Shown: in pieces, positions 42,818 to 55,300 of the stretch
Position numbering within the stretch: position 1 is the stretch's first letter
Layout: every line of letters begins with the position of its first letter
DNA from: Odontesthes bonariensis
Lineage: Eukaryota; Chordata; Actinopteri; Atheriniformes; Atherinopsidae
Length of the DNA: 64,000 nucleotides
Reading direction: 5' to 3'
Assembly (NCBI RefSeq): GCF_027942865.1
Contig: NC_134510.1
Span: 25,785,209-25,849,208, forward strand
Notes under the pieces: generated by a model
The model's database searches: none
What the model saw: only the letters and a program-made list of their open reading frames with translations
What the model was told of the DNA's origin: nothing
Made by a program: the position numbers and the translations under genes

Positions 42818-42838
42818 GGTGCTGTCCATGGTGCTGAA
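42818..42838 (-). promoter_or_regulatory. RE1/NRSE element, predicted REST (NRSF) binding site
   Basis: The minus strand reads ttcagcaccatggacagcac plus c. Against the canonical 21-bp RE1 it matches the left half (TTCAGCACC) and the GGACAG core exactly, with canonical two-base spacing; the only departures are a T in the free spacer and an A for G near the end. REST silences neuronal genes outside neurons, and this site lies in the first intron of a neuronal TARP gene. Confidence 0.8.
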
Positions 42839-44387
42839 CAACTCAGAGTTACACGGACACATTTGCACATTTCTGCAGTATTGCGATTCAAACTGATTTA
42901 ATTTCGGTTTGCGACTTAGATTCACTAATTTCTGACCACTTTGACAGATCTAAAAACTGCTTTTTAATTCATAAGGGCTCTGCTTTTGAATTGCCTCTTT
43001 GCCTTACTCAAACTGGCTCAAACTCTTGACGATTAGCCCAGTTTCACCCAGTTTCACCCTGGATTTGCCCTGGGTCCAAAAATAAGAAAGACAAACATTT
43101 TAGAACAAGTTTACAGGAAGTTGATGTGTGGTGTCAAAAACTCATACAATTTGTAATTTGTGCCCAAGTGTCTCAGGTGACAGTGCCAATTTGCACCTAG
43201 CCTTTTGTAAATCTTACTTTTCTCTTAATCCTAATGAGATCTTTTATGTTGCCTGTTTGTCCAATTAGATTTTAGGGGTTGGACAATTTTTCTGCCTGCC
43301 TATCAGCCTTTCTGTTGCTCAAACTAGTCAAATCCAACTATCCATTTCCTATACTCGCTTAATCCAGTGCAGTAATGTGGGGAAACTTGTCAAATCTCAG
43401 AGGCCTTTTCTGTTGTACAGCCTTTACTACCTTCTAGATATGTTCTTATTCCCCATTCTTGCTCTTTGCTCACAAACTCCATTCATCCCTGCTGCTTCAA
43501 AGAAAGGGAAATTTCCTCTACAGCACTCATGTCTCCCACAGTGGTTGTCCAGATAAGATGAGTTCAAGCTTAATCTTTAAGATTTTATTCCCCTGTATGA
43601 CTGCCTCTAAGGTTTGTCATACAAGGACAGAGCAGAATAATAAAGTGGTTCTCATGTTGTAAGTTCCTGTCGTCAGCACCTTCAAAGGTGACTGATAAGA
43701 GGTCAAATGAATTATTAAGGCTTAACATGAAGTATTGTAGTGTATTTTTTATGCGATCATCTCACTCTGAGGTTCAGCATCTGTTAGGCTGTCTGAAATA
43801 CTGATGAGGCTTTATAATAACAGCGGAACTGGTAGGCTGGCTTATGCAAATAATAGCTTAGAAGAGTGTTGATTTGTTGAGGAAAGGCTCAAACACACGT
43901 GATCTCAAACCTTGAAGTAGCTGCGTCACTTAGAGCTTTCCTGATTTCACTCCTTCCAGCTACACTAAGAACAAAAAAGTGGCATGAGTTGTGACATCAT
44001 CAAAAAAACTGTGGTTCTAATGAAAAAAAGAACAATTCTGCTTTGAGGGTGGTTTACTCCAATCTACCTTGGATGGACATATCAGTGTAGGTAATGATAT
44101 GAGATTGTTTTCCGAGTTAACATTTTAGCAGCTTTGGATCAAACACAGTTATTTGTATCCACTGCTTCATGGCTGCAGCTGGCCGTTCTGACAGTTATTG
44201 CATTGTCATATTTACTCGTGAATGACTTAATAGCACTGTAATGGCTACACAGTATGCAAGATACACTACGAGAGTGACAGCATCCAGACACATAAAACTG
44301 AGCAGCTACTGACAGATGCTACATTACAGGCAGAGGTCCTGAATCCAACAGTTAGAGCTGGACAGTCAGTTGCTGCTAATTGTTCCT

Positions 44388-44442
44388 ACACGTCAGTAGC
44401 CAAGAAACCCCACACCAGGGAGGCTTGCTGGATTTTGGTCTC
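44388..44442 (-). repeat. Inverted repeat, right arm (55 bp)
   Basis: Partner of 41426-41480; 54 of 55 bases pair. It is 2.9 kb from the left arm, within intron 1. Confidence 0.95.
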
Positions 44443-45603
44443 ACTGCCAAGTGTACAAATCTGGAAAAGTCTTTAAAAAGTCATGAAAAGGTACACTGAA
44501 CACCTAGTTTTTTTGTAGATGTGGAAATACATGTAAATTAGCACAAAACAGATGTGCAATCAGTAAGACTGTCTGCAGGTCCTCAGTGAGTCAGTCTCTT
44601 TACAGCTCTAGCAATGTTCGCTAATAAGGTGAAGAAGGCATTATGTTTCCTGAGAGGCAAAACCCAGGGCAGAAAAAGTCTGTCAAGCACTCCCTCCTGC
44701 TTGTTAGGCTTATTTCTGTGTATGTGGTGCAGTGTAGTAACTGAAGGCTGCTCAGACGAGCCATCATTTCTCTTCTCTCAATTGGACTGTGGCAGGGCAA
44801 TAAGAGGATAAGGTTTAAAGAGATTTCAGTAACAACATGAACCTGGAATCACAAAGATAAGAGGAAGGGGGCTAAAATAAGATCTGAACAACTGCAACAC
44901 TGCATGTGACAATAGACGAAAAAAAATCACAAGTTTTAACAATCAGGATATGAGGGTACACAACACCTCATCTGCATAGAAATAACCCTCCTAGTATAAA
45001 CTCCATTGTACCATATAACCTGACAAAATGAGAGTGATTACAGTAAACAACCCTTCTCTGTGTTTCCCGTACGCATTTATCCTTTATTACTTGTCGAAAT
45101 GATGCTAATGAACAGCAGTCCAAATTAAGTAAAGGCCGCCGGCAGAGCAACCACATGCAAATACACACAGGCAGTGAAACCCATAAATCCGCACAGACAG
45201 CATGCTGAAAGGACGTGCAGTGAAGCACTTCCTATTCAACCAGAACTAAGTCACAGAAAGACCATGTGTGAGTCACACTCTCCTGCCTGCTTCTTTCACT
45301 CTATGCCTGGGTTTTTAAATCCTTGTATAACTTCATTGGTGAAGTCATCACTTGTTATGTTGGTTCCTCTCCGACCTTTAACGTGATTGGTTGCCAGAGT
45401 ATGTGCCACTAAATCATCTTTAGCACTAACAAGTCCAGACAGGAGGATAGCCTGTGGCTGTGTGTCACATGTCTGTCAAAGGGGATCCCCATCTTCGGTG
45501 GCGACCCCTACCTGACCCTACATTTTTGTTTTTCTTTGCACAGTTTTGATGTCTAAGTCCTGAGTGTCTCTAACACCCCTTTTTCTGCCACTCTCCACTC
45601 CAG

Positions 45604-45799
45604 ATGAGTTCATGCAGTAGCCGTGCGTTGACAATCCTGTCCACGGTGTTTGGAGCCTGCGGGCTGCTGCTGGTGGGGGTGGCTGTGTCCACAGACTACT
45701 GGCTTATAATGGTGGAGGGAATCATCCTGCAGCAGAACCATAGCATGGAGGTGAAGATGGCGCTGCATTCAGGCCTTTGGAGAGTCTGCTTTGTGGCCG
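45604..45799 (+). CDS. cacng7: cacng7 coding exon 1
   Basis: Residues 1-65 and one base: TM1 and the first extracellular loop up to VCFVAG. Donor gtagga. The AG of the acceptor abuts the ATG. Confidence 0.95.
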
Positions 45800-48700
45800 G
45801 TAGGAGGATACAACTACATTTCTGTGAATACATTTCTGCACATTCTGACATCCAAATGATCACACATGGGCAAAAAAAACCAAAAACAGTAAGGTTGGCA
45901 AGTAAACCAAAAAGTAGGAAGGGAAGAAACGAAAGATCGGGAGCTCGTGGCCTCTGGAACCACAGCTGTCACAAAACATGATCGTTACCTGTGAGCAGGA
46001 CTGCAGAGACCTGCGCTTTATCATGCATCACTGACTTTGATCCTAAAAGCAAACCCGGCATTTTCCTTTTTCTGTTTTCTCATAGGTGCGGAGAACGGGA
46101 GATGTGTTGCATCAGAGTACTTCACCGAACCCGATATAGAGATCACCACTGAAAACACGGCAAACATCCTGAGTGAGTTAAACATAGACCTGATCATATA
46201 CATTATCTACTGATGCTCTGCATGTGTGTCCCCCTGCTGATTGATTGTGTGTACTGAAAGTGGAACATGATATTAGAGCTGCTCGAAAAGGTGAATAATT
46301 TCACTCGCTCAGCAATTCACTGACATGACCACATTTTAATGATAATGAGTCTTTTATTAATGACTACATCTAAAGGAGCAAAAGTGTGAGGTTGAGGCAA
46401 TAGAGGTATTGATCTTCAGGTATCGAGGGATCAAGGGAGTTGAGGTTTTTCCTTTTTTTCTTTGTAACACAAAGCAGGAAAAAGTGGAGTTGCATGGGAC
46501 GGTTTTTGAACTGAGGGTACACACCTTCTTTTCCGTGCTTAAAAGGCAATCAGACAATTTACCAAAAACAAAACACCTTTAGTGGTTCGAGTCTCATTTA
46601 GTCATACCCACAAAATTCAGCATACTTGTTAAATAAATTAGACTGATTCAGAAAACCTTTCAACTCCAGCATCATCATCGTTCCCCTCAGCAGAGTAAAG
46701 ACGCATCCTGTACGTCATTTTTTAACACTGTGACCTCTCGTCTCCACAGAGATGGTTCGCACGGCCACACCCTTCCCGATGGTGTCCCTTCTCTTCGTTT
46801 TCACAGCCTTCGTCATCAGCAACATCGGACACATCCGGCCTCAGCGCACCATCCTGGCCTTTGTGTCTGGTATCTTCTTCATCCTCTCAGGTGGGACCCA
46901 TTACTCATGTCTTTCTGTCACCCCTTCCTCACTCTGTGATTGATTACAGCAGCCCAGCGTGTCCTGTGTCACACATGGAGACACTCCATGATGGCTCTAT
47001 TTTTGGTTTGGGATACAGGTGTGGAGGCTGTCATTAGAAAAGGTGACATGATTAATTTTCAATTTTCTCCATGGGATGAAACTTTTCCTCACTTTTGAAT
47101 TTCCCTATAATAAATTTTAGTTTGTGATTAGGACCTGGGTTTTCTCAGTTATCCTTGTATAAAAAACAGGCAAACCCCGTTATAAGCAGTTTTTTTCTTC
47201 ACTATTGTAGTTTAGCTGCTTGAGCAGCAGATGGCTGTAATGTTCCCATTTTTTATGACTCAATGTGTGGAGTTAAAACTGTCCGGAGCTAAACTGGAGC
47301 TTGTGTTCCCTGACAGTGGTTTCTCTAGACACTTTTGAGGAGAAAAAAGAGTACAGAGAAGCTTCGAACAGAGTCTGATTCAACAGCTTGGACTTGCAGG
47401 GACTTGGTGATAAAGGGTGTCGCTGAACACAAAATGTTATGTAACAGAGGTTATATAATGTTTATAGCCTGTGCTCAAAGTGTCACAGTGTTTTAGTTCG
47501 CAGGGTTTGCTGATGATAGGGTGATAATAACAGGCAATTGTATTGAGTTGCTTGTCAGTGGCTGGATATTCTGCTGCATTAAGCCCTGCTCTTTAAACAC
47601 AGCCTTCCTCCTGCCCTCCCTCTCAACCTCCCACCCCAGCTCCTTTAGTTTCTCACGTTTCCTTCTTACTCTTTCATTCAGAGTGTATCATTTCTGAGTC
47701 GTTGAGGCTGTGGTGGTCAGAATAATTAGAATCTACAATGTTCTGGTTAATATTACAGAATTCAGCGCTGAAGATTAAAGAAAGCTCAGCATGGAGCCAC
47801 ATATGTTTAGGCTTGCTTCGAGGCTGACGTTGTTCTCTTTCTCTACCTCATCCCCCCCTCCCCAACAAGCACCGTTCTGACATCTTGTGTATGCATATGT
47901 ACTTCAAACATTTGCCTCAGTTTTCTGTTTGTACCACACACTACACTCTTTCTTTGCCTTCATCTGCTCTCGCTGGACAAGTGCACGCCTGCTTTCCTTC
48001 TGGATTTTGTGTGGATATAGATGTAGTTCAACCCCAGGATTGACAGCAGCATGGTTTCTGTATTTTCCATGCTTTACAATTTTAAATTGTCAATAAAAAC
48101 CTCTTAAACCAGCCATTTATGTAAAGGCCGTAACACTTGACAGCCCTGCGGTACATTTGAATGTTGCAGTGGAATCTAAAAATATACATATTTGGTGCTT
48201 ACAGCATGCAGCTGCCTTTGAATATTGATTCTTTGATGCTGGCCATATGTTATATCTCATGCATTTAACATTTCCAGGTAGTGAAGAAAGCATGTCCATG
48301 TCACTGGAAGAAGGGGGGTTTTAATGTTGCATGGGTTGCTTCTGGTTCAAAAGTTTCTACTTTTGAAAGTGACCTCTTATTTTCTATCAGCGTTTATACT
48401 GAAATTTCACACTGACACAGCAAACCCCTATTATTTGTGACTGAATGACTTGAAAACTTAGTCAAGCCACAAAGATAAGGATGTTGCTGTTCACAATTGT
48501 GTGGCTGGTCCTGCGTTTGCCTTATGAGGCTGTGTGTGTATCATGGCAACATGGGCTCTCTTTTCAGTAGCAGAAACTATTACAAAGTTGGTTTTACGGT
48601 TATAAAGTTTTCTACATTTTCTTTTACATTTTTGACTCACCTTAAAATGGATTCAGTTCATTTTATTCATTAATCTAGACACAATTCGCCACAATGACAA

Positions 48701-51700
48701 GACTACTCTATTTTTTTAAATACACAAGGTCAGTACTTCATTAAAAACATTAAAAAACACTTGGCAACAATGGCAGCCACAACACGTCCTGGGAATGATC
48801 CCATAAGCTTAGAGCTCCTTCCTTTTGTGAGTTTCTCCTATTCTTCTTGGCAGAAACATTAAAAAAAAATTCAACCTTTTTTTCTCTCCTGTTTTCTTGA
48901 AAGTATGCTTTGGGTTTTTGTCTGTCTGAGGGAATGATTCGGCCATCACCATGTTTGAGTGTAGGAATGGCATTGCTGAGGGGAAGTTCCTTACCTTGTT
49001 TACTACTTACACTTTTAGGAATTAAGATCAAATAGTTCAGTCTTTGTTTCATCAGGTGAGAAGATTTTGCTTTTCATGGTCATTCAAGTTCCTCCCAGCA
49101 GGCTGTCGTGTGTCCTTTTTGGGAGGAATGGCATCAAACTGGCCACTCTAAAATAAAAATTGACTGCTCATTGCACATATACTGTGCAATATCTTACACA
49201 GACAGCTGTATGCCTTTCCTAATTATGTCAAAATAATTTGATTATACACATGTGGGTTCCAGTCAAGTTCTGGAGGCATCTCAATGATCACTGATAAAAA
49301 TGATGTGTCAGAGGTCAGCTGTGAGTGTCATAACAAAGAGATTGAATACTTTTAAAACCAAAACACCCTAAAGGAACCAAGAACGCTTCCCGCTTTACAC
49401 TCCAATCCCACATTTTTCTTTGTTTGCATACTTATCACCCCCAGAGGAGATACCTAGATCTGATATCTGAAATCTGTACGTGCATTTTCCATGTTTGCGT
49501 GGTCGGACATCTCCTTGACATTGCTGCTGGTGTGATTCCATTACAAGCTAATTGCTGCTTCCCTGCCTTTGCTTTGTACCACTCCCCTACATTGAGTATT
49601 TCTTAAATAATATTTTAAAGACGAATGAAACTGAAGCTTTATAAAACAAGACAATATGTCAATTAAATAAATGGGTTTTGGGATTAGTGAAAGAGATTAT
49701 TCATTTAAATGAATGGAGTGCAGCCCACCCCATCTTCTAGAAATTACCCTCGCATATGTTTGATTTGAAACAGCATTCATTTTAAGTGAAGCATAATATA
49801 CCCCCTGAATTATGTTATTGATTAACATAATGATAAACTAGTGGACGTGACAGAGATTATAAAGTTGCCTGCTTAGATAAATATATCTGTGGTTTTTGTT
49901 GTTGTGGCATCTCGTAATCAATAATTACATCTGCCAAGACTGAAGGTCCTGTATGCATCACAGAGTCTGGTTTTACCAGCTTAAGTTATTTTAAGCACTC
50001 AAAGCTCCTGCTGAAGTTTAAGAACAGGTTGTAGTCTTCATTAAATTTCAAATAACATAAAAGTTATGGCATCTTTATGAAAAACTGTTTTTCTTAATCT
50101 TAACCAAAGTGCTTTTGTTGCCTAAATGTAACCAGAATTTAACACTGATATTATGTGAGTGCCACTGAATGTCATCCAGACAGAAATATCCTTAGCATTT
50201 GTATAGCACAAATTTGCTTGAGAAAACATTTATACATATGAAAACAATATACACATCATGCAAATGCTTCATTTTTTACAGTGGCTACTCTGTAGTGTGC
50301 AAATAGCTTCAAATTTCTTCTTTTTTTTTTCTTCCACGGTCACAATAGACCTCTTATGAACAGCTTTGATGTTAATTTTCTTGCCAGTTTCTGTGACTCT
50401 CCCACTCTTGTGTCTCGTTAGTATTTCTCATGGTTTCTCCACAGCTCTCTCCTCCTATGGCCACACTTATGTGGCCAGAGCTCTAAGTCGCTGTGTAATG
50501 GCCTGACTTGTATCTGACTCTCTGTCTCTCCCTGACTCTTTGTCATTGTTAATGTGCTGCATGCAGGCCTCAGTCTGGTGGTGGGCCTGGTGCTCTACAT
50601 CTCAAGTATTAATGACGAGGTGATGAACCGGCCCAGGGAGCCCGAGCAGTTCTTCAATTACTACTACGGCTGGTCATTCGCCTTTGCTGCCTCTTCCTTC
50701 TTACTCAAAGAGGTTAGTATGGACTGGTTGTGTGTGTGTGTGTGTGTGTTACTGATAGAAATATGGGAAAGAGAGTGCGAGTGTGTGCAAGTGTGTCTGC
50801 ATACGTTACAACAACCTCATCTCACAAGAAAAACGTGTAATAAAAGCATTTGCACACATGTCCAGCATGTTATAGTGTCACAATAAAGGTGCAACAATTG
50901 TGAGATGGTAACATTTTACTTTGCCTCTTGTATTTGTGGGGCAGTGTTCATGCACAGTGATGCCTACATGTAACCATGTATTTATTAATATTTAAGCCTA
51001 ACAAACCACAAGAGATGTCCAAGAAGAAAAGTGAGAATTCCTTGTACGACATTGGGTTGAATGGGGCTCCAAATGGGTGTAACACTACCCTCCACCCTTT
51101 CCTACCCCATTAGCGTTTGTGAACCTGGTATTGTTGTGCAGTGTGACTTTTGGGAGAGTTTAAAAACAATTTTTTATAAATTTTCAAAGAAAAACAGGCA
51201 TTGTGAACCTTGAGCTATGAAAATGTGCTTTTACAGTTCGTGAATGTTATGATCTGCAAAGGTAGATGTAGGCATTTAAAGATTGTCCAGCCCAGAAAGT
51301 ACTGTCATTTTACAATTTTGTGTCTCTTTTGAGGAACTAGTCATTTTTTTTAATGTAGACCAAGATAATTATTATACATTGTGGATTGAGACTACTTTGG
51401 CCACATACAGGGAGTATTTTGTTTTCTGTGGTACAGATTTCACATGCTGTTTGTGCGCTGATGATCAACACCTACTGTGTGATATCAGTGTTTTTTTTAA
51501 TGGAGAACTTCATGCATGAATCCGTCCATTGTCCAGTGTCATGCGAATCCTCAGCTCATCTTCCCGCCTCTCTTTCCACGCTCCCCACTTCTGCAACTGC
51601 CTCTTTCCCATTATCAGCAGCACTGCTCTTACTATGCTGCAGTGGATGATAAACTGTCTCCTCCAATTTCTCTGCATCTTCTTTTCTCCATTCTTATCTC

Positions 51701-52368
51701 CACTTTCTGCCTTTTTGTCTGTGAATTCATTTGTTACAAGTTCAAACACGTGAGCAACCACATTTTCACTTTATACGTCCCTTTATACTTGTCCTGTGTC
51801 ATTTTTAGTTTCATTTTCTCAAACACTTGCAACTATTTCTTTGAAATTTGAGTCTTCTCGTCACACATAGTCTCTCTTCAATTCTGTTTTCCTCTCTTCG
51901 TTACTCTCCCAGGGGGCTGGTGTGTTGTCAGTCTATCTGTTCATGAAGCGCTATGCAGAGGAAGAGATGTACCGCCCCCACCCGGCAATCTACCGCCCCC
52001 GTCTGTCCGAGAGCAGCGACTATAGCGGCCAGTACCTCCACCCGGAGTCCTCTTGGCCTCCACCAAAGAGAGGCCGCAGCACTTCAGAGGCCTCGAGTGA
52101 CATCTCCATCCAGCTTAATCAGACACCACCAGCGCCGCAAAAAAGCAGTCTGCAAGTAGGTGGCCAGGGCAGCCCACCCTCTGTTTCTTCTTCTGCAGGG
52201 AGCTACCAGATGCAACAACAGTCTGTGGGCTACCCCTCCACACATACCCTGCCCAGGTCGCACTCCTCCCACCCCCAGGGCCAAGCTCTTCCAATGACCA
52301 TGCCTCCATCCCCCTTACCTCCCCCCCACTATCACACACACGTGCACATGAGCGCCTCCCCCTGTTAG
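45604..52368 (+). CDS. cacng7: TARP gamma-7 (calcium channel/AMPA receptor auxiliary subunit), complete spliced coding region, 5 exons, 341 aa
   Basis: Four-pass membrane protein of the claudin/PMP22 fold that binds AMPA receptors in neurons and glia. Segments: TM1 about 8-28; extracellular loop with claudin motif GLWRVC (57-62), a possible N-glycosylation site NHS (45-47) and Cys72; TM2 about 103-124 (PFPMVSLLFVFTAF); TM3 about 131-158 (FVSGIFFILSGLSLVVGLVL); TM4 about 174-200 (YGWSFAFAASSFLLKEGAG). The cytoplasmic tail has RYAEEEMYRPHPAIYRPRLS and ends SASPC, typical of gamma-5/gamma-7 and unlike the TTPV PDZ ligand of type I TARPs. It matches gamma-7 rather than gamma-5 by RCVASEYF, TATPFPMVSL and TAFVISNIGHIRPQ. 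Human gamma-7 has 275 residues; the extra 66 or so lie in a Ser/Pro/Gln-rich part of the tail. ATG 45604 directly follows a splice acceptor and starts MSSCSSRALT, as in the family. Confidence 0.95.
46086..46172 (+). CDS. cacng7: cacng7 coding exon 2
   Basis: Extracellular loop: ENGRCVASEYFTEPDIEITT and ENTANIL. Acceptor ctcatag, donor gtgagt. Phase 1 in and out. Confidence 0.94.
46750..46890 (+). CDS. cacng7: cacng7 coding exon 3
   Basis: TM2 and the start of TM3: MVRTATPFPMVSLLFVFTAF, then ISNIGHIRPQRTILAFVSG. Acceptor tccacag, donor gtggga. Confidence 0.95.
46891..50566 (+). other. cacng7: cacng7 intron 3
   Basis: 3.7 kb. No exon seen. It holds a possible DNA-transposon remnant at about 48740-49170 and a family B fragment at about 50090-50165. 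Confidence 0.6.
48740..49170 (-). mobile_element. Possible Tc1/mariner transposase remnant or related repeat
   Basis: Minus-strand codons 48936-48974 read NAIPTLKHGDGRI, similar to the NTIPTVKHGGG segment of Tc1-type transposases. The rest does not align, so this is a fossil at best. Confidence 0.25.
50567..50712 (+). CDS. cacng7: cacng7 coding exon 4
   Basis: End of TM3 (LSLVVGLVLYISSINDEVMN), second extracellular loop and the start of TM4 (YGWSFAFAASSFLLKE). Acceptor catgcag, donor gttagt. A GT microsatellite follows at 50729-50750. Confidence 0.95.
50729..50750. repeat. (TG)n microsatellite in cacng7 intron 4
   Basis: About ten TG units starting 17 bases after the exon 4 donor. Confidence 0.95.
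51913..52368 (+). CDS. cacng7: cacng7 coding exon 5 (stop exon)
   Basis: End of TM4 (GAGVLSVYLFMKRYAEEEMY) and the whole cytoplasmic tail, with a Ser/Pro/Gln-rich insert before MSASPC and TAG at 52366-52368. Acceptor ctctcccag. Confidence 0.95.
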   Translation, partial: GAGVLSVYLFMKRYAEEEMYRPHPAIYRPRLSESSDYSGQYLHPESSWPPPKRGRSTSEASSDISIQLNQTPPAPQKSSLQVGGQGSPPSVSSSAGSYQMQQQSVGYPSTHTLPRSHSSHPQGQALPMTMPPSPLPPPHYHTHVHMSASPC

Positions 52369-55300
52369 GAGCAGGGAGTCTCAGAAAGGGAAGGAGAGAC
52401 ACTGACTCTTCATGATCATCTGTACTGTACATTTAGATGTGGATGTGATTAAATGCTGAACTTGGATCACACCTCACTTCAGATGAAGTGCAGGGAGATG
52501 TGAGGTAGCTTTGGGACCCAAGGACAATCGCTGCTTTGGAGAAAGAAATAGAGGATTTTACAGATACTGTGAAGGACTTTTAATAAAACAAACATAAGAG
52601 TGCAAGGGAGAAGACAATGATAGTCATAACGGCCTGTTAAAAAGAGTGAAACAAGTTACCTAAGAAGATATTAGAGGTTAGGTTGCGTGGCAAAGGAGAT
52701 ACTAGTGAGGGAGAGAGAAGCAGGGAGAGCAAGAGGCTGCGGTATAAGACAAAGACTCTGCAATGCTGCAGGAAATTTGTATGCACTAGGAAATGTATAA
52801 TGCAAAACACTGATTTTCAAAGACTGAGAATGCACATAGTTTTTTACAAACGTAATTCACACCAATACATGGACTATGTACGTTTTTACCAAATGGGAAG
52901 TGTGGTTAAGTATATTCTTGTCTTCTCTGAATTTATTACATCATCAATCCAGTTCCAAAACTCACAAGGTCAAGATAGTGTTGTCAATATTATTAATTAA
53001 GAGTATTCGTTTCCAATAAACTAACTTATGAGCTGTGAAGACTGTACAGTATACGAATGTTGTTCATGCTTTTAAAAAAAATTGATAGAAGTGGAAGATG
53101 AAATATCACGACGAGAAGTTATTGTCCTACATTTGTTTAAGATACAAATTTCTAACTTCTTGTACATAATTGCACATAAGGACTTTTGTTGTAAATTGTG
53201 AACAAAGCTTTGCAGCAAATCACATCAAGAAAATGTCTGACTCATTCTGCTTTGAATGAAGAGACTGCAACATGCACATCACAACAAACAACATACTCAC
53301 TGGATGCAGAGCATGCTGGTTTGAATGAGGAACCACCCACCAATGTTATGGTAATCTGATGCCCTCTACTGGCTGCCGCCCTGCACTGACTCTGGATCAG
53401 CTGTGGGACTGGCTGACTATTTTTCATGCACTCTTTTTTATTTTTTCTGAAAATCATGGTTAACTGAAGGAATGTCAGAGGAGATGTTACTTAATGGGCA
53501 TGATCAAAAGATAAACTTTAAGAACTAGTTAGGGATATTGTTAAAGCTCTGTAGCTGTTGGTATATCTTTAAGACTCACATATTGAAAGTATTTGTTACA
53601 CCTGCACTTAATTCATCAATAACAACTCCACTTTTTGGTACTTGCAGATATTCTATCACTTATTCTATTAAATGAATGCGCGCCCCCCACAATTTTATTC
53701 CAACATCTTGCTAGAAAGGCCTCTGCAAACCATGAGAGAGTGTTTCTTCGGCTGATAAATGTGGTTTGCTGGAGATAATCAGTGGGTTCTGATATATTAC
53801 ACATATTTAGTATTTGGTAAGGGTTGATTTCCAGCCAACCCAGCTTATAGTTTATAAGCTGCCACTGTAATTTAGAAATATACACATTGTGCTGTGCAGA
53901 GACTCCTTTCTGATATATTTCACAGCCACTGTCCACTGTGCATCATTACCATGCAATGTTTATATAATGTTTGAACAATTTGCTCAGATACTGTAAAATA
54001 TTGAGCTCTTTAAATGTATTTGAGAGCAGCCTTTGTTGATTATTTCCAGCCATCCACGTGTTCATGAAATCTTAGAAAATAATGAAAAAGCCAGTTTTAT
54101 AAATCAGTTTAAAGCTGTTATCAAGCATATCACGAGAATAATGTTTTTATATTTTAGAAGCTCAAACCACAGTATAGTTAATAATTAAGGAGTTACTGTA
54201 TTGAATTAGTTACAAATGATTTTTATGTCAATAGACGTATTATTTAATGGAATGAATTCCCTACGATACAGTTGTACTAATTTCGTTTTGACTGCATTTT
54301 AACCACAAGGGGCTGTTTCAGGGCATTGTGGTTTGTGGTAAAGTACCTTCTCTGATGCTCTAGAAGCTCAATCTTCAGATAAAGTTTCTTTTTAATACCG
54401 CACAGTATCACAAAACACAGTGAGACTAAGAGCACCTGCACATAAAAAAACCCGCCACATTTTGATTTAGAATAGTTATATTTACTGTTTGTTATTAGGC
54501 ACATCATTCATAGTGATACATCGATATGATTTATCACTGCTAAAGCGAATTAAACCACTGTGTTGTGTACTGGCTGGTTTGAATTATCACTGTGATGCTG
54601 CAGAGAGGGAAACACACTCCTAGTGGAGGGATGAAAATCACACAGACTCACAGGGGAGAGTAAACACTGGGCTTGTTGCTATATCACTGAATTTCCGTCT
54701 GTATGCAGTCTGATACACTTCCTTGTGTTTTGTTTATGCAGTAAAGTGAAGCCCACTGCGTCTGCAGTCCACTGCTGTTGATTCTGCTGTTAGTTATGAG
54801 CCAAGTGCCTTGCTCACGGGCACTTCGGCAGGAGTAGTTGAGGAAGATCAAAGCATTTATCCAGCCAGTAGGCATCTGCTCTTTTTAAGTAAAATCTGCT
54901 TCATCGTGACCTGTGAACAGCAAATACTGTTTTCTTCCTCTGCATAAATAACTTCCCTTTTTGATTTCCAGAATCATTCAGTGCCTATTAAATTGCAGCA
55001 ATTTTTTTTGAAAACCTTTTCCCCGAATTTCTCCTTTTCCCCTTCTCTTCCCTCAACCTTTTTCTTTGCCTCTATGTAAAAGGGTGTAGCTGTGCTTGCT
55101 TCTGCATGAAACCTACTCTCCTTTCTTAGGATGTTTTTTTTGTAACTACAAAAAAGCTCAAATAAATCCTTTTCAATGCATCTATGAAACAGCTGCTGTC
55201 GAATCTGGAGTAATATATTTCAGTAGAAATTGTGATAAGATCACTGTTCTTAAAGTCTTGACAAGTGTAACACACTTTATATTAATAAAACTTTAAACTT

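Larger units (their letters stand above)
41502..45603 (+). other. cacng7: Putative cacng7 intron 1
   Basis: About 4.1 kb without coding content. It contains an RE1 site (42818-42838) and the right arm of the inverted repeat. The acceptor ctctccactccag ends at 45603, immediately before the ATG. Confidence 0.4.

Noticed and set aside
45633..45653. Partial RE1-like match (CTGTCCACGGTG) in cacng7 exon 1
   Set aside because: Several mismatches, and the bases are explained by conserved codons for STVFG.
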